Origin: Candidatus Altarchaeota archaeon | GTDB lineage: Archaea > SpSt-1190 | Assembly (NCBI GenBank): GCA_018221025.1 | Contig: JAAOXX010000010.1 | Coordinates: 1 to 9,925, forward strand | Direction: 5' to 3' | DNA length: 9,925 nt | Shown: in pieces, positions 1 through 5,610 of the stretch | Layout of the letters: each line of letters opens with the position of its first letter | Position numbering within the stretch: position 1 is the stretch's first letter | Position numbers and translations under genes: made by a program | Notes under the pieces: generated by a model | Told to the model about the DNA's origin: nothing | Databases searched by the model: none | The model's input: the letters and a program-made list of their open reading frames with translations, nothing else

Positions 1-29
1 AATAAGAGCAACACTAGTGCTTTTCTCAC
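1..29 (-). CDS. Possible 5' end of a gene leaving the left edge, signal-peptide-like N-terminus
   Basis: Reading leftward from a GTG at 29, the frame stays open to the window edge and gives (M)RKALVLLL. A basic start followed by hydrophobic residues resembles the beginning of a signal peptide or membrane anchor. A TATA-like octamer at 50-57 is centred about 24.5 nt upstream of the GTG, the same spacing as the leaderless genes elsewhere in this window. Only nine complete codons are visible, so no product can be named. The promoter spacing is the main support. Chance is a real alternative. Confidence 0.4.
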
Positions 30-49
30 ATAAGTAGCAAATACCGATA

Positions 50-57
50 ATATAAAA
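50..57 (-). promoter_or_regulatory. TATA-like box for the possible gene at 1-29
   Basis: The sequence reads TTTTATAT on the minus strand and is centred about 25 nt before the GTG at 29, which fits a leaderless transcript. It lies just past the hairpin pair that follows rpl12. The same T-rich stretch could therefore also be where the ribosomal operon terminates. Confidence 0.4.
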
Positions 58-62
58 GAATT

Positions 63-101
63 CCCCGCATAAGCGGGGGTCCCACACACCTTGTGCATGG
101 G
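63..101 (-). terminator. Tandem hairpins and T-rich tract after rpl12 (operon 3' end)
   Basis: The minus-strand transcript beyond the rpl12 stop can form two stems. The first has arms CCCAUGCAC and GUGUGUGGG (93-101 with 81-89) around a 3-nt AAG loop. The second has arms CCCCGC and GCGGGG (73-78 with 63-68) around UUAU. The T-rich AATTCTTTTATATT follows. In the first stem two pairs are G-U wobbles in the minus-strand RNA but would be A-C mismatches in a plus-strand RNA, so the structure belongs to the rpl12 transcript. Archaeal termination mostly uses T-runs. The hairpins may add termination, 3'-end protection or processing. Confidence 0.6.
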
Positions 102-119
102 CATGTCCATTGATGATAT

Positions 120-428
120 TTAGCCAAATAGAGCCGCTAAACCTGCGCCCGCATCTTCAGCATCCTTTTTTTCATCTTTTTCTTCCTTTGCTTCTGCTTT
201 TGGCGCTTTGGCTGCTGCTGGTGCGGCTGCTGCTGGAGCTGCTGCGACTGCAACTGGTGAAGTCTTTATTGCGTCTTCTATGTTTACGTCTTTTAGAGCG
301 CTAACGAGAGCCTTTAGTTGAGCGTCTTCAACTTTGATTCCGGCTGCTGTTAATACCTTCTTCAAAGAGCTTTCACTTATATCCTTACCCGCCTTGTGCA
401 GCAGAAGTGCTGCATGTATGTATTCCAT
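120..428 (-). CDS. rpl12: Large ribosomal subunit stalk protein L12 (archaeal P1/aP1)
   Basis: This is the acidic stalk protein that binds L10 as dimers and recruits and stimulates translation GTPases. The 102-residue length is normal for archaeal P1. Residues 1-58 form the helical dimerisation domain with the typical start MEYIHAALLLHKAGK. Residues 59-75 are an Ala/Pro-rich hinge and 76-93 a charged Lys/Glu/Asp segment. The end, GAGLAALFG, is the conserved factor-binding tail. The ATG at 426-428 has a consensus GGAGG at 437-441 with 8-nt spacing, and that site lies inside the last codons of rpl10. It is the last gene of the operon, and one nucleotide separates it from the rpl10 stop. A stem just upstream and hairpins downstream may help give L12 its required excess over L10. 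Identification is secure. Confidence 0.97.
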   Translation of the reverse strand: MEYIHAALLLHKAGKDISESSLKKVLTAAGIKVEDAQLKALVSALKDVNIEDAIKTSPVAVAAAPAAAAPAAAKAPKAEAKEEKDEKKDAEDAGAGLAALFG

Positions 429-429
429 T

Positions 430-1293
430 TTATATTCCTCCTGTTTCCCCGCCTTTGCGGGATATATTATTCAAAGATACTGCCTGTGCGTTTGCCTTTG
501 ACAGTACACATTTAACTGTGTCTTTTGAGACCCAATCAATATTCAGTGCAAGAGACGTTGCTTGTCCATTTATTTTGTTCATTAATGCTTCAATGACTTC
601 CTTTACTGGATGCGCAATTTCATGTGCTAATGATAGTGCGTGTGCCGCTGCTGTACCAAACTTCGCAATTAATTCGTCTAAGTCAACATCCAATATTTCT
701 TTTCTAAATACCATTCCGTCTTCTACTATCGCTTCAACTTCGAGTCCGAGTTCAAATGGCTTCATGTCTAATTTTCCTAATGCGTTTGCGATTACTGGTG
801 TTACTTTGTCTCCTACTTTGAGAATTACATGGTCTTTTATGACCTTAATTTGACCTTTTTCAATTTTTGATGGAATCCCTGCATTTTGTAGGTCGCCAAT
901 TGCAGGTCCTGGAGGGAGTCCTGTCCCGCCTTCTTTTACAATAACTTCAATGGGGCTTATCATTCCGGGCTTTGCCGCAACCATGCCCCTCTGTGATTTT
1001 ATGATTCTGAATAATTCGAATGCATCCAAGTCACTAATAATTAGGAGTGGCTTGTCTGCGATAAACTCTCCCAATTCAACTCCCGCCTCTTCAAGTGCCC
1101 TCTTCAATAAGGATCTTTTAATGGATTGAACTGTGGTAGTTCCTCTGAGACTTTTTCGCACTTCCTGAACTTGTCTACTCGGGAGTCTGCCAATATTCGC
1201 AAGAGCAAGGGTTTTTCCAGTTCCTTTTGAACCCGCTAGCTTAATCCGTTCAGCAAGCTCACTAACAAACTTAACCTTGTAATCCTTAACCAT
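430..1293 (-). CDS. rpl10: Large ribosomal subunit protein L10 (archaeal P0), short form without acidic tail
   Basis: L10 anchors the stalk to 23S rRNA and carries the L12 dimers. The N-terminal rRNA-binding domain is about residues 1-105 (GRLPSRQVQEVRKSLRG, then IKRSLLKRALEEAG). The archaeal/eukaryal insertion is about 106-200, with AAKPGMISPIEVIVKEGGTG and LPPGPAIGDLQNAGIP. Three similar helical segments follow at about 205-230, 231-256 and 258-280. Each carries an A/L-rich core such as AHALSLA, and they match the three L12-dimer binding sites known in archaea. At 287 residues the protein stops after the third segment. Many archaeal P0 proteins are about 330-350 residues and end in a charged tail with LFG, which is absent here. 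The ATG overlaps the rpl1 stop by 8 nt and has GGTGA at 1300-1304. Confidence 0.95.
   Translation of the reverse strand: MVKDYKVKFVSELAERIKLAGSKGTGKTLALANIGRLPSRQVQEVRKSLRGTTTVQSIKRSLLKRALEEAGVELGEFIADKPLLIISDLDAFELFRIIKSQRGMVAAKPGMISPIEVIVKEGGTGLPPGPAIGDLQNAGIPSKIEKGQIKVIKDHVILKVGDKVTPVIANALGKLDMKPFELGLEVEAIVEDGMVFRKEILDVDLDELIAKFGTAAAHALSLAHEIAHPVKEVIEALMNKINGQATSLALNIDWVSKDTVKCVLSKANAQAVSLNNISRKGGETGGI
437..441 (-). promoter_or_regulatory. Shine-Dalgarno site of rpl12
   Basis: GGAGG lies 8 nt before the ATG at 428, within the rpl10 coding end. The sequence and spacing are the same as at rpl1. Confidence 0.85.
448..461 (-). promoter_or_regulatory. Hairpin at the rpl10-rpl12 junction
   Basis: The minus-strand RNA reads CCCGC-AAAG-GCGGG, a 5-bp GC stem with a 4-nt loop, in the last codons of rpl10 and about 6 nt upstream of the rpl12 Shine-Dalgarno site. 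It resembles the CCCCGC/GCGGGG hairpin after rpl12. An AT-rich TATATT-like stretch at 462-470 lies just upstream, so an internal promoter or a processing site for rpl12 is possible. Function is inferred only from position. Confidence 0.4.
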
Positions 1294-1918
1294 TTACTCT
1301 CACCGCAGGTCCCATTGTAAACTTGACAATAACTTTCTTCACATTATCCGTTCCTCTTTCGAGTTTGTTAGTAATGTGGTCATAAACTGCTTTGACGTTC
1401 TTCTCAAGGTCTTCAACACTCATTTTCTCAGTCCCAACTGGAACTTGAACGACTGCAGTCTTCTTTGCCTTAATTCGAACAGTCTTTCTTAGGTCTGCTG
1501 CCCTTGGACATGGGTCCCCGTTTGGGGGAACAATGTGATGGGGTAGTGGCATCTTGCCTTTAGGACCTAAAATCTGACCAAATGTCTTTGCGAAATCAGC
1601 CATTACTGATGCTTCGACTACAAAGAAATCAACATCTGAAACAAATTTCTTGACCTTTTTCTTGTCCCTATAATCATCAAATTCATTTTTCTCAACTGTT
1701 TTGTCAGCACATCCTCGCCCTTTAATTACGAAGTCTCCGCTTCCAACAACACAGATTTTGTAGTCCCTTCCACGCCCTTGTGGTAGTTTTACAGTATCAT
1801 TGAGTGAAAATGTTTTAGTATCTATATCAACCAAATTAATAATCAATTCGAGAGTCTGATTAAACTTTCGTTCTTTTGTAGACTCTTTTGCTTTTTCTAT
1901 TGCTTTTTTGAAATTCAC
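1286..1918 (-). CDS. rpl1: Large ribosomal subunit protein L1
   Basis: L1 forms the mobile L1 stalk at the E-site and, in archaea such as Methanococcus, represses its own mRNA. The 210-residue product starts VNFKKAIEKAKE, as archaeal L1 does. It contains QILGPKGKMP at 115-124, the KTVRIKAKK segment at 145-153, and the C-terminal TMGPAVRVNG. The frame is open for 38 codons upstream to an ATG at 2032. The GTG at 1918 is preferred because it has GGAGG at 1927-1931 with 8-nt spacing, matches the family N-terminus, and avoids overlap with the divergent gene and its promoter. A small insertion (HHI, about residues 127-129) follows the GPKGKMP loop. It is first in the operon, and L11 is not adjacent. 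Confidence 0.95.
   Translation of the reverse strand: MNFKKAIEKAKESTKERKFNQTLELIINLVDIDTKTFSLNDTVKLPQGRGRDYKICVVGSGDFVIKGRGCADKTVEKNEFDDYRDKKKVKKFVSDVDFFVVEASVMADFAKTFGQILGPKGKMPLPHHIVPPNGDPCPRAADLRKTVRIKAKKTAVVQVPVGTEKMSVEDLEKNVKAVYDHITNKLERGTDNVKKVIVKFTMGPAVRVNG
1300..1304 (-). promoter_or_regulatory. Shine-Dalgarno-like site of rpl10
   Basis: GGTGA lies 6 nt before the rpl10 ATG at 1293, inside the rpl1 coding end. It pairs with the anti-SD region that recognises GGAGGTGA. Together with the 8-nt overlap it suggests coupled translation. Confidence 0.55.
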
Positions 1919-1926
1919 GTTTTCTC

Positions 1927-1931
1927 CCTCC
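1927..1931 (-). promoter_or_regulatory. Shine-Dalgarno site that fixes the rpl1 start
   Basis: GGAGG lies 8 nt before the GTG at 1918. A small stem CCAC-UUGG-GUGG (1942-1931 on this strand) ends directly on the site, so it could modulate its accessibility. Confidence 0.85.
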
Positions 1932-1937
1932 CACCCA

Positions 1938-1960
1938 AGTGGTAAACGGGCTTTATCACT
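1938..1960. promoter_or_regulatory. Dyad (candidate operator) at the predicted start of the ribosomal transcript
   Basis: AGTGGTAAA (1938-1946) and TTTATCACT (1952-1960) are inverted repeats with 8 of 9 positions matching around CGGGC. By analogy with the other T6A3 promoters here, rpl1 transcription would start near 1952, inside the dyad. A DNA-binding repressor site is therefore the simplest reading. It also lies about 40-60 nt upstream of the divergent gene at 2001. Function is inferred. Confidence 0.45.
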
Positions 1961-1971
1961 CCCAGCGGGGG

Positions 1972-1981
1972 CTTTAAAAAA
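1972..1981. promoter_or_regulatory. Shared bidirectional TATA-like box between rpl1 and the DUF5680-like gene
   Basis: The box reads CTTTAAAAAA on the plus strand and TTTTTTAAAG on the minus strand, and sits in a near-palindrome GCTTTAAAAAAGC. It is centred about 24 nt before the GTG at 2001, which fits a leaderless mRNA for that gene. Read on the minus strand, T6A3 places rpl1 transcription start near 1952, giving a leader of about 34 nt with the Shine-Dalgarno site. No separate TATA box is evident for either direction. Confidence 0.6.
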
Positions 1982-2000
1982 GCTTCCGTTACTTCTTTCT

Positions 2001-2456
2001 GTGGATTTGACCCAATTTTTAGTAAAAGCCAAGGTGGCGACTTATGCAACAGATGGCGAAGGCGGTGAAGAAACGCGTTCAGACGGCTGTAAATTACTCG
2101 AATTTGTTGAAGGTGATTTCCGTTACAGAGATAGCTATTATGGATTTAATCCATTTTCTGGCCAAGAAGTAGTTTGGGATGGTGACACCGCGGTTTGGTC
2201 TATGAACTACTATGGAAAAACTCTGTCCAACAAAATTCCACAGGGGCTTTATGATTTCCTTAAAGAGGCACTTCGAAATGTTGGTGAAGACGCGCCATTC
2301 AGGGGTCCACCAGAATTCAGTAAAGGACTTTTCAAATACGTGATGAAAGTTGAAGGCGATGTAAATCAATTCATTGGCGAGGAATCCATATACTATGACG
2401 GGGAACTGGTTTTTATTCTGAAATTCCATGGTGGACGTGTGGACTCAAATAAGTAA
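2001..2456 (+). CDS. DUF5680-like small protein, function unknown
   Basis: The 151-residue product matches what I remember of the DUF5680 family along nearly its full length. It begins LTQFLVKAKVATYA at residues 3-16 and has VEGDFRYRDSYYGFNPFSGQ at 36-55. It continues with WSMNYYGK at 66-73, a FLKEALRNV helix at 86-94, PFRGPPEF at 99-106, and VEGDVNQFIGEESIYYDGE in the C-terminal third. It ends in FHGG. No catalytic motif, signal peptide or membrane segment is visible. The biochemical role of the family is unknown to me. I chose the GTG at 2001 because the family alignment begins there and a TATA-like box is centred 24 nt upstream. An in-frame upstream ATG at 1908 would overlap the rpl1 start and Shine-Dalgarno site. 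It is transcribed divergently from the ribosomal operon. Confidence 0.8.
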   Translation: MDLTQFLVKAKVATYATDGEGGEETRSDGCKLLEFVEGDFRYRDSYYGFNPFSGQEVVWDGDTAVWSMNYYGKTLSNKIPQGLYDFLKEALRNVGEDAPFRGPPEFSKGLFKYVMKVEGDVNQFIGEESIYYDGELVFILKFHGGRVDSNK

Positions 2457-2511
2457 TTGTATCTAATTTCCCGTTCTTTGTGTTTTTTAAATTAGCAAAT
2501 ACAAGGCTTTA
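2457..2511. promoter_or_regulatory. Promoter of the gene at 2512, with inverted repeat
   Basis: TTTTTTAAA at 2483-2491 begins 29 nt before the GTG at 2512. That equals the spacing at mre11 and implies a leaderless transcript. The preceding T-rich stretch (2474-2488) can also end the upstream gene's transcript, since archaeal polymerase stops at T-runs. CTAATTT (2463-2469) and AAATTAG (2489-2495) are inverted, as are the outer TTGTA (2457-2461) and TACAA (2500-2504). In such AT-rich DNA this symmetry may be chance. Confidence 0.5.
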
Positions 2512-3051
2512 GTGGAAATTAAACTGGTTCTAATTAACTTAAAAGACGGATTGAATCAGTTTGAGTACCCGTTTCTGTTAAACCTGTCTCCGTTGGACAT
2601 TGAACTATTGGGTGAGATAACACCCCTAATCTCTAAGTATTTTGGACGGCCTTGGATTTATGTTGGGGCTGAAAAACCATATCTCCCTAAAAAAGAGTTT
2701 CTTGGTGAAATTGACCAACTCGCTTTTACTGACCGACAAAAAACCCGACTAAAAGTGTTAATTGTTGAGCGGGAGTTTCCTGCTGAGATTTTGGCGGTTC
2801 TGAATGAAGGGGACAAAGGTGAATTCCACGACCATGTTTTTGAAGTCTCTAGTAAACTTCAATTGGAGCAATATCTTGTGCCTGATGGAAAAACAATTGA
2901 TTTCGAAGCCATTATTAACAAAAAAACACATCTGTTGAAAATTGAAGGACCTTCCGTGTTAATTGTGGGGGGTGCGAGTCATCGCAGAGAAGGTGGAGTC
3001 TGTTTTGTTACTAAGTATCCTTCAGGTAGTTTCAAGCAAATTGTTGAGTGA
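2512..3051 (+). CDS. Unrecognised 179-residue protein
   Basis: I do not recognise a family. The protein starts with alternating hydrophobic residues (MEIKLVLINLKDG), probably a beta strand. It has a Pro/aromatic patch RPWIYVGAEKPYLP at about 46-59 and a central strand RLKVLIVEREFPAEILAVL. An acidic/His cluster GEFHDHVFEV lies at about 103-112. A C-terminal strand and loop (VLIVGGASHRREGG) follow at about 149-162. There is no signal peptide, membrane segment, coiled coil or cysteine motif, so a small soluble alpha/beta protein is likely. GTG at 2512 is chosen because T6A3 lies at the leaderless spacing upstream and there is no Shine-Dalgarno site. It has its own promoter and is not clearly co-transcribed with its neighbours. 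The coding call is good and function is unknown. Confidence 0.8.
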   Translation: MEIKLVLINLKDGLNQFEYPFLLNLSPLDIELLGEITPLISKYFGRPWIYVGAEKPYLPKKEFLGEIDQLAFTDRQKTRLKVLIVEREFPAEILAVLNEGDKGEFHDHVFEVSSKLQLEQYLVPDGKTIDFEAIINKKTHLLKIEGPSVLIVGGASHRREGGVCFVTKYPSGSFKQIVE

Positions 3052-3083
3052 ATTTCCCTTTTGGAGTTCATATATTGCCTAAA

Positions 3084-3100
3084 ATCGGTTTTTTCCCGAT
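3084..3100 (+). terminator. T-run with flanking small stem after the gene at 2512
   Basis: ATCGG (3084-3088) and CCGAT (3096-3100) can pair around a T6 loop (3089-3094), 33 nt past the stop at 3051. A second T-rich stretch lies at 3053-3062. Oligo-T is the usual archaeal termination signal. The stem may be incidental. Confidence 0.4.
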
Positions 3101-3104
3101 ATTC

Positions 3105-3112
3105 TTAAATAA
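3105..3112 (+). promoter_or_regulatory. TATA-like box of the aminotransferase gene
   Basis: TTAAATAA is centred about 27.5 nt before the GTG at 3136. This supports that start as a leaderless one over the in-frame TTG at 3118, which is only about 10 nt from the box. Confidence 0.55.
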
Positions 3113-3135
3113 GGAAATTGCCCAAATGGGTTGCC

Positions 3136-4449
3136 GTGAAACAAGTTCATAGACGAAGGAGCCGGTTTTTTGGTGCTTCTGAAAGTCGTATCCCTGTTGT
3201 TCCAGAATTTGGTAATATGAAGGTTTCCAAGACCTTGTCAATGCTAAATTATGTAAAAGACATGAAGCAGAAAGGCGAGAGAATTGTAAATTTTGGTTTG
3301 GGGGAATCGCCATTTGGTGCGCCCGAGAGTACTAAACAAGCACTTGCTGATAATGCACATAGGACATCTTATTTGCCAGCTTCGGGTTTAAGCGAGCTTC
3401 GCCAGAATATTACAGGTTTCTATTCACATTATTTCAATTACAATGTTCAATCTGACCAAGTTGTTGTTGGTCCCGGGAGCAAGGAATTAATCTTCTTAAC
3501 AATGATGGGGTTAGATGTTGATTGGATTATCCCCACACCTTCTTGGGTTAGTTATGAAACTCAAGCCCGCATTTTGGGTAAACAGTTTTGGAAATCTGAT
3601 ACGCAGAGAAATGGATACAGAATTTCAAAGAAAGGTTTACGAAACACACTGTCAAATATTAATTCCAACAGACCAATTGGAATTCTAATAAATTATCCCA
3701 ACAATCCGACTGGATTAACTCTTGACCGTGGTGAGGTTCAGAAGATTGCCCGCTTTGCTCGGAATAATGAACTTGTGATTTTGAGTGATGAAATTTATGC
3801 AAATGTGTCCCATTCGGAGGGCAGTCACCATTCTTTGGCACTGGAATATCCTGAAGGTACTATTGTTACTGGTGGCGTATCAAAGGACCGTTCAATGGGT
3901 GGTTGGCGTTTAGGGGTTGCGATATATCCCGATGCAGACTTGGCAAATACTGTGAAAGCTCTTGGGTCCGAGACTTATTCATCGGCTTCTTCTCCAATTC
4001 AATATGCCTGCATTGATGCATATTCTTGCAGTGACGCAGTCGACAAACACATTCGCGATTCAACTTCAATCCATTCCCTAGTTGGGTCTGTCGTCTATGG
4101 TGAACTGTCAAAGGCGGGTATCGAGCTTACTAAGCCGGAAGGAGCATTCTACACGTTTGTTTCAATGAATAACTTACGCCACAGGCTTTTTGAAATAGGT
4201 GTTACTTCCTCACAAGATCTCACAGAAACACTCATACATCATGGAGTTGCCGTTATTCCAGGGGATGCCTTTGGTTCGTCTCCTAGAGACCTTTCCTTTA
4301 GGATGGCTTACATAGACTATGATGGTTCTTGTGCCTTGGAAGCTTACCGTAATTGGGATGGTGGAAAAGAAGAATTTGTTCGCACTATGTGTCCATCAGT
4401 TTGGGAAGGCGTTTCTCGAATAGTGGAATTTGTGGGTAGTCTACAGTAG
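3136..4449 (+). CDS. PLP-dependent aminotransferase, class I/II (aspartate aminotransferase-like)
   Basis: This is a cytosolic fold-type I enzyme that moves amino groups between amino acids and 2-oxoacids. The substrate cannot be read from sequence. The 437-residue product has the N-terminal ERIVNFGLGESPFGAPE, SYLPASGLSELR, the phosphate-side GPGSKE, and NYPNNPTG at 186-193. The PLP pyridine-binding SDEIY is at 217-221. The Schiff-base lysine is K250 in SKDRSMGGWRLG, and the substrate carboxylate-binding Arg is at about 389 in LSFRMAYID. All key residues are present, so it should be active. The GTG at 3136 fits the TATA spacing and adds a basic stretch (VKQVHRRRSRFFGASESR) before the usual domain start. 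An ATG at 3217 would remove it but has neither a promoter nor a ribosome-binding site. It stands alone between two promoters. Confidence 0.9.
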   Translation: MKQVHRRRSRFFGASESRIPVVPEFGNMKVSKTLSMLNYVKDMKQKGERIVNFGLGESPFGAPESTKQALADNAHRTSYLPASGLSELRQNITGFYSHYFNYNVQSDQVVVGPGSKELIFLTMMGLDVDWIIPTPSWVSYETQARILGKQFWKSDTQRNGYRISKKGLRNTLSNINSNRPIGILINYPNNPTGLTLDRGEVQKIARFARNNELVILSDEIYANVSHSEGSHHSLALEYPEGTIVTGGVSKDRSMGGWRLGVAIYPDADLANTVKALGSETYSSASSPIQYACIDAYSCSDAVDKHIRDSTSIHSLVGSVVYGELSKAGIELTKPEGAFYTFVSMNNLRHRLFEIGVTSSQDLTETLIHHGVAVIPGDAFGSSPRDLSFRMAYIDYDGSCALEAYRNWDGGKEEFVRTMCPSVWEGVSRIVEFVGSLQ

Positions 4450-4460
4450 TGGCAAGTTAC

Positions 4461-4477
4461 TCTTTTCGTTTTTTAAA
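4461..4477 (+). promoter_or_regulatory. mre11 promoter, combined with T-run after the aminotransferase
   Basis: TTTTTTAAA at 4469-4477 begins 29 nt before the GTG at 4498, the same spacing as at the gene at 2512. The shared string extends to GTTTTTTAAA. The T-rich start of this stretch lies 12 nt past the aminotransferase stop and could terminate it. No Shine-Dalgarno site precedes the GTG, so the mre11-rad50 message is probably leaderless. Confidence 0.6.
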
Positions 4478-4497
4478 CCGGGGACTATATTTTCATC

Positions 4498-5610
4498 GTG
4501 AGGATTGGTTTTGCAAGCGACCTGCACTTGGGCTTTGGTTCTGGGCGTCGAAAAGGTGATGCATGCATTCAAGCAAAGCGTGCAATGGAAAAACTCCTTT
4601 CTGAGGATGTAGATGTAATAGTTCTTCCAGGAGATGTGTTTGATACTCCAGTTCCAAGACCCGAAGTCCTCAGAGATGCGGCCTACGTTTTCCAAATGGC
4701 TGCTAAAAAAACGAGCGACCTCAAACTTACTGGAGTCGGAAGAGATTCTCCCGAAACTAAAGGAATTCCAATTATTGCAATACACGGAAACCATGACCGC
4801 CGAGTCAAGGGAGATGTTAATCCAATGCAACTTATGGATATTATGGGGTATATAGTTTATTTACACAAGACTGGTGTATTGGCAGATGATACTGGTTTCT
4901 TTGGTGTTGGTGCCGTTCCTGAAAGCTACTCAAAAAAACTCTTCAGAGACATGTCTGCTAAGCCGTTCGGCGACCGCTCATTCTTTTTATTCCATCAAGA
5001 CACAGTTCCACAAATTCCCCATGCATCCCTCAAGTGGTCAGACTTGCCGCAGGGATTTACTTACTATGTAAATGGACATATACACGCGCCATTGCTTCAG
5101 AAAAACCATCTCGTTGTTGGTAGTACTGTTGTGACTCAAATGAAGCCTGAAGAAAATGAGAAATACGTGTGGGTCTGGGACCAAGGATTCGAAAAACACT
5201 TGATTCAGAGCCGCCCTCTACATTATCTTCAAGTTGATGCTAACGGGAGGGCACCATCTGAAATTCTGGTTGAAATCGACGACGCCCTTCAAAAAGTCCT
5301 AACTGAGAAATACGATGAGACTCCAATGGTTCGAATCAAAGTTACTGGAAAACTGAAAGAAGGATTCAAATCTTCCAACTTTATTTTCCAGAATAATCAC
5401 AATCTGATTGTTAGTTTTCAAAAACAGCTCGAAGGCTCTGCGATTTCTGAGGTTGATTTGAAAGGCATGAATGTTGATGAGTTGGCAGTTGGTGTGCTCA
5501 AGAAAATGCTTGGCGAGCGCGGGCTCAAGATGGATGCTTCAAAACTCTATACCTATCTCTTGAATGGGGATGAGTCTGCAGTTTGGAAATTATTGGGGGA
5601 CTCAACATGA
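4498..5610 (+). CDS. mre11: DNA double-strand break repair nuclease Mre11
   Basis: This is the Mn-dependent nuclease of the Mre11-Rad50 complex, which processes broken DNA ends and in archaea usually works with HerA and NurA. Those two are not in this window. The phosphoesterase domain is about residues 1-235. Its two-metal site is complete: D8 and H10 (SDLHLGF), D46 (LPGDVFD), N98 and H99 (HGNHDRR), H166 (LFHQD), and H194 and H196 (NGHIHAP). The capping domain follows. The C-terminal helices (about 320-365), rich in hydrophobic and charged residues, probably bind the Rad50 coiled-coil base. At 370 residues it is somewhat short for an archaeal Mre11. The GTG start is supported by family alignment (RIGFASDLHLG) and by T6A3 upstream. 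The gene overlaps rad50 by ATGA, so the subunits are translationally coupled. Confidence 0.95.
   Translation: MRIGFASDLHLGFGSGRRKGDACIQAKRAMEKLLSEDVDVIVLPGDVFDTPVPRPEVLRDAAYVFQMAAKKTSDLKLTGVGRDSPETKGIPIIAIHGNHDRRVKGDVNPMQLMDIMGYIVYLHKTGVLADDTGFFGVGAVPESYSKKLFRDMSAKPFGDRSFFLFHQDTVPQIPHASLKWSDLPQGFTYYVNGHIHAPLLQKNHLVVGSTVVTQMKPEENEKYVWVWDQGFEKHLIQSRPLHYLQVDANGRAPSEILVEIDDALQKVLTEKYDETPMVRIKVTGKLKEGFKSSNFIFQNNHNLIVSFQKQLEGSAISEVDLKGMNVDELAVGVLKKMLGERGLKMDASKLYTYLLNGDESAVWKLLGDST

Noticed and set aside
61..110. Possible tRNA or small structured RNA on the plus strand after the TATA-like box at 50-57
   Set aside because: No T-loop, anticodon arm or CCA-type end is seen, and the main stem pairs well only in the minus-strand RNA.
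1210..1233. Walker A-like GSKGTGKT in L10 (residues 21-28)
   Set aside because: L10 is not a nucleotide-binding protein and the rest of the domain aligns with L10. The match to GxxxxGKT is a chance match in a Lys/Gly-rich stretch.
1908..2000. Upstream ATG at 1908 for the DUF5680-like gene
   Set aside because: It would run over the rpl1 start and Shine-Dalgarno site. The family-like sequence begins only at about 2001, where a GTG fits the TATA spacing.
1919..2032. Extended rpl1 start at an ATG at 2032, adding 38 residues
   Set aside because: The extension does not resemble L1, overlaps the divergent gene and the promoter region, and the GTG at 1918 has a consensus Shine-Dalgarno site at the same 8-nt spacing as rpl12.
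3118..3135. TTG start for the aminotransferase at 3118
   Set aside because: It lies only about 10 nt from the TATA-like box, too close for transcription to start upstream of it. GTG at 3136 fits.
5583..5606. TTG start for Rad50 at 5583
   Set aside because: The ATG at 5607 begins the conserved MIRKLSMKGWKSH region and forms the ATGA overlap with mre11. The extra eight residues have no family support.
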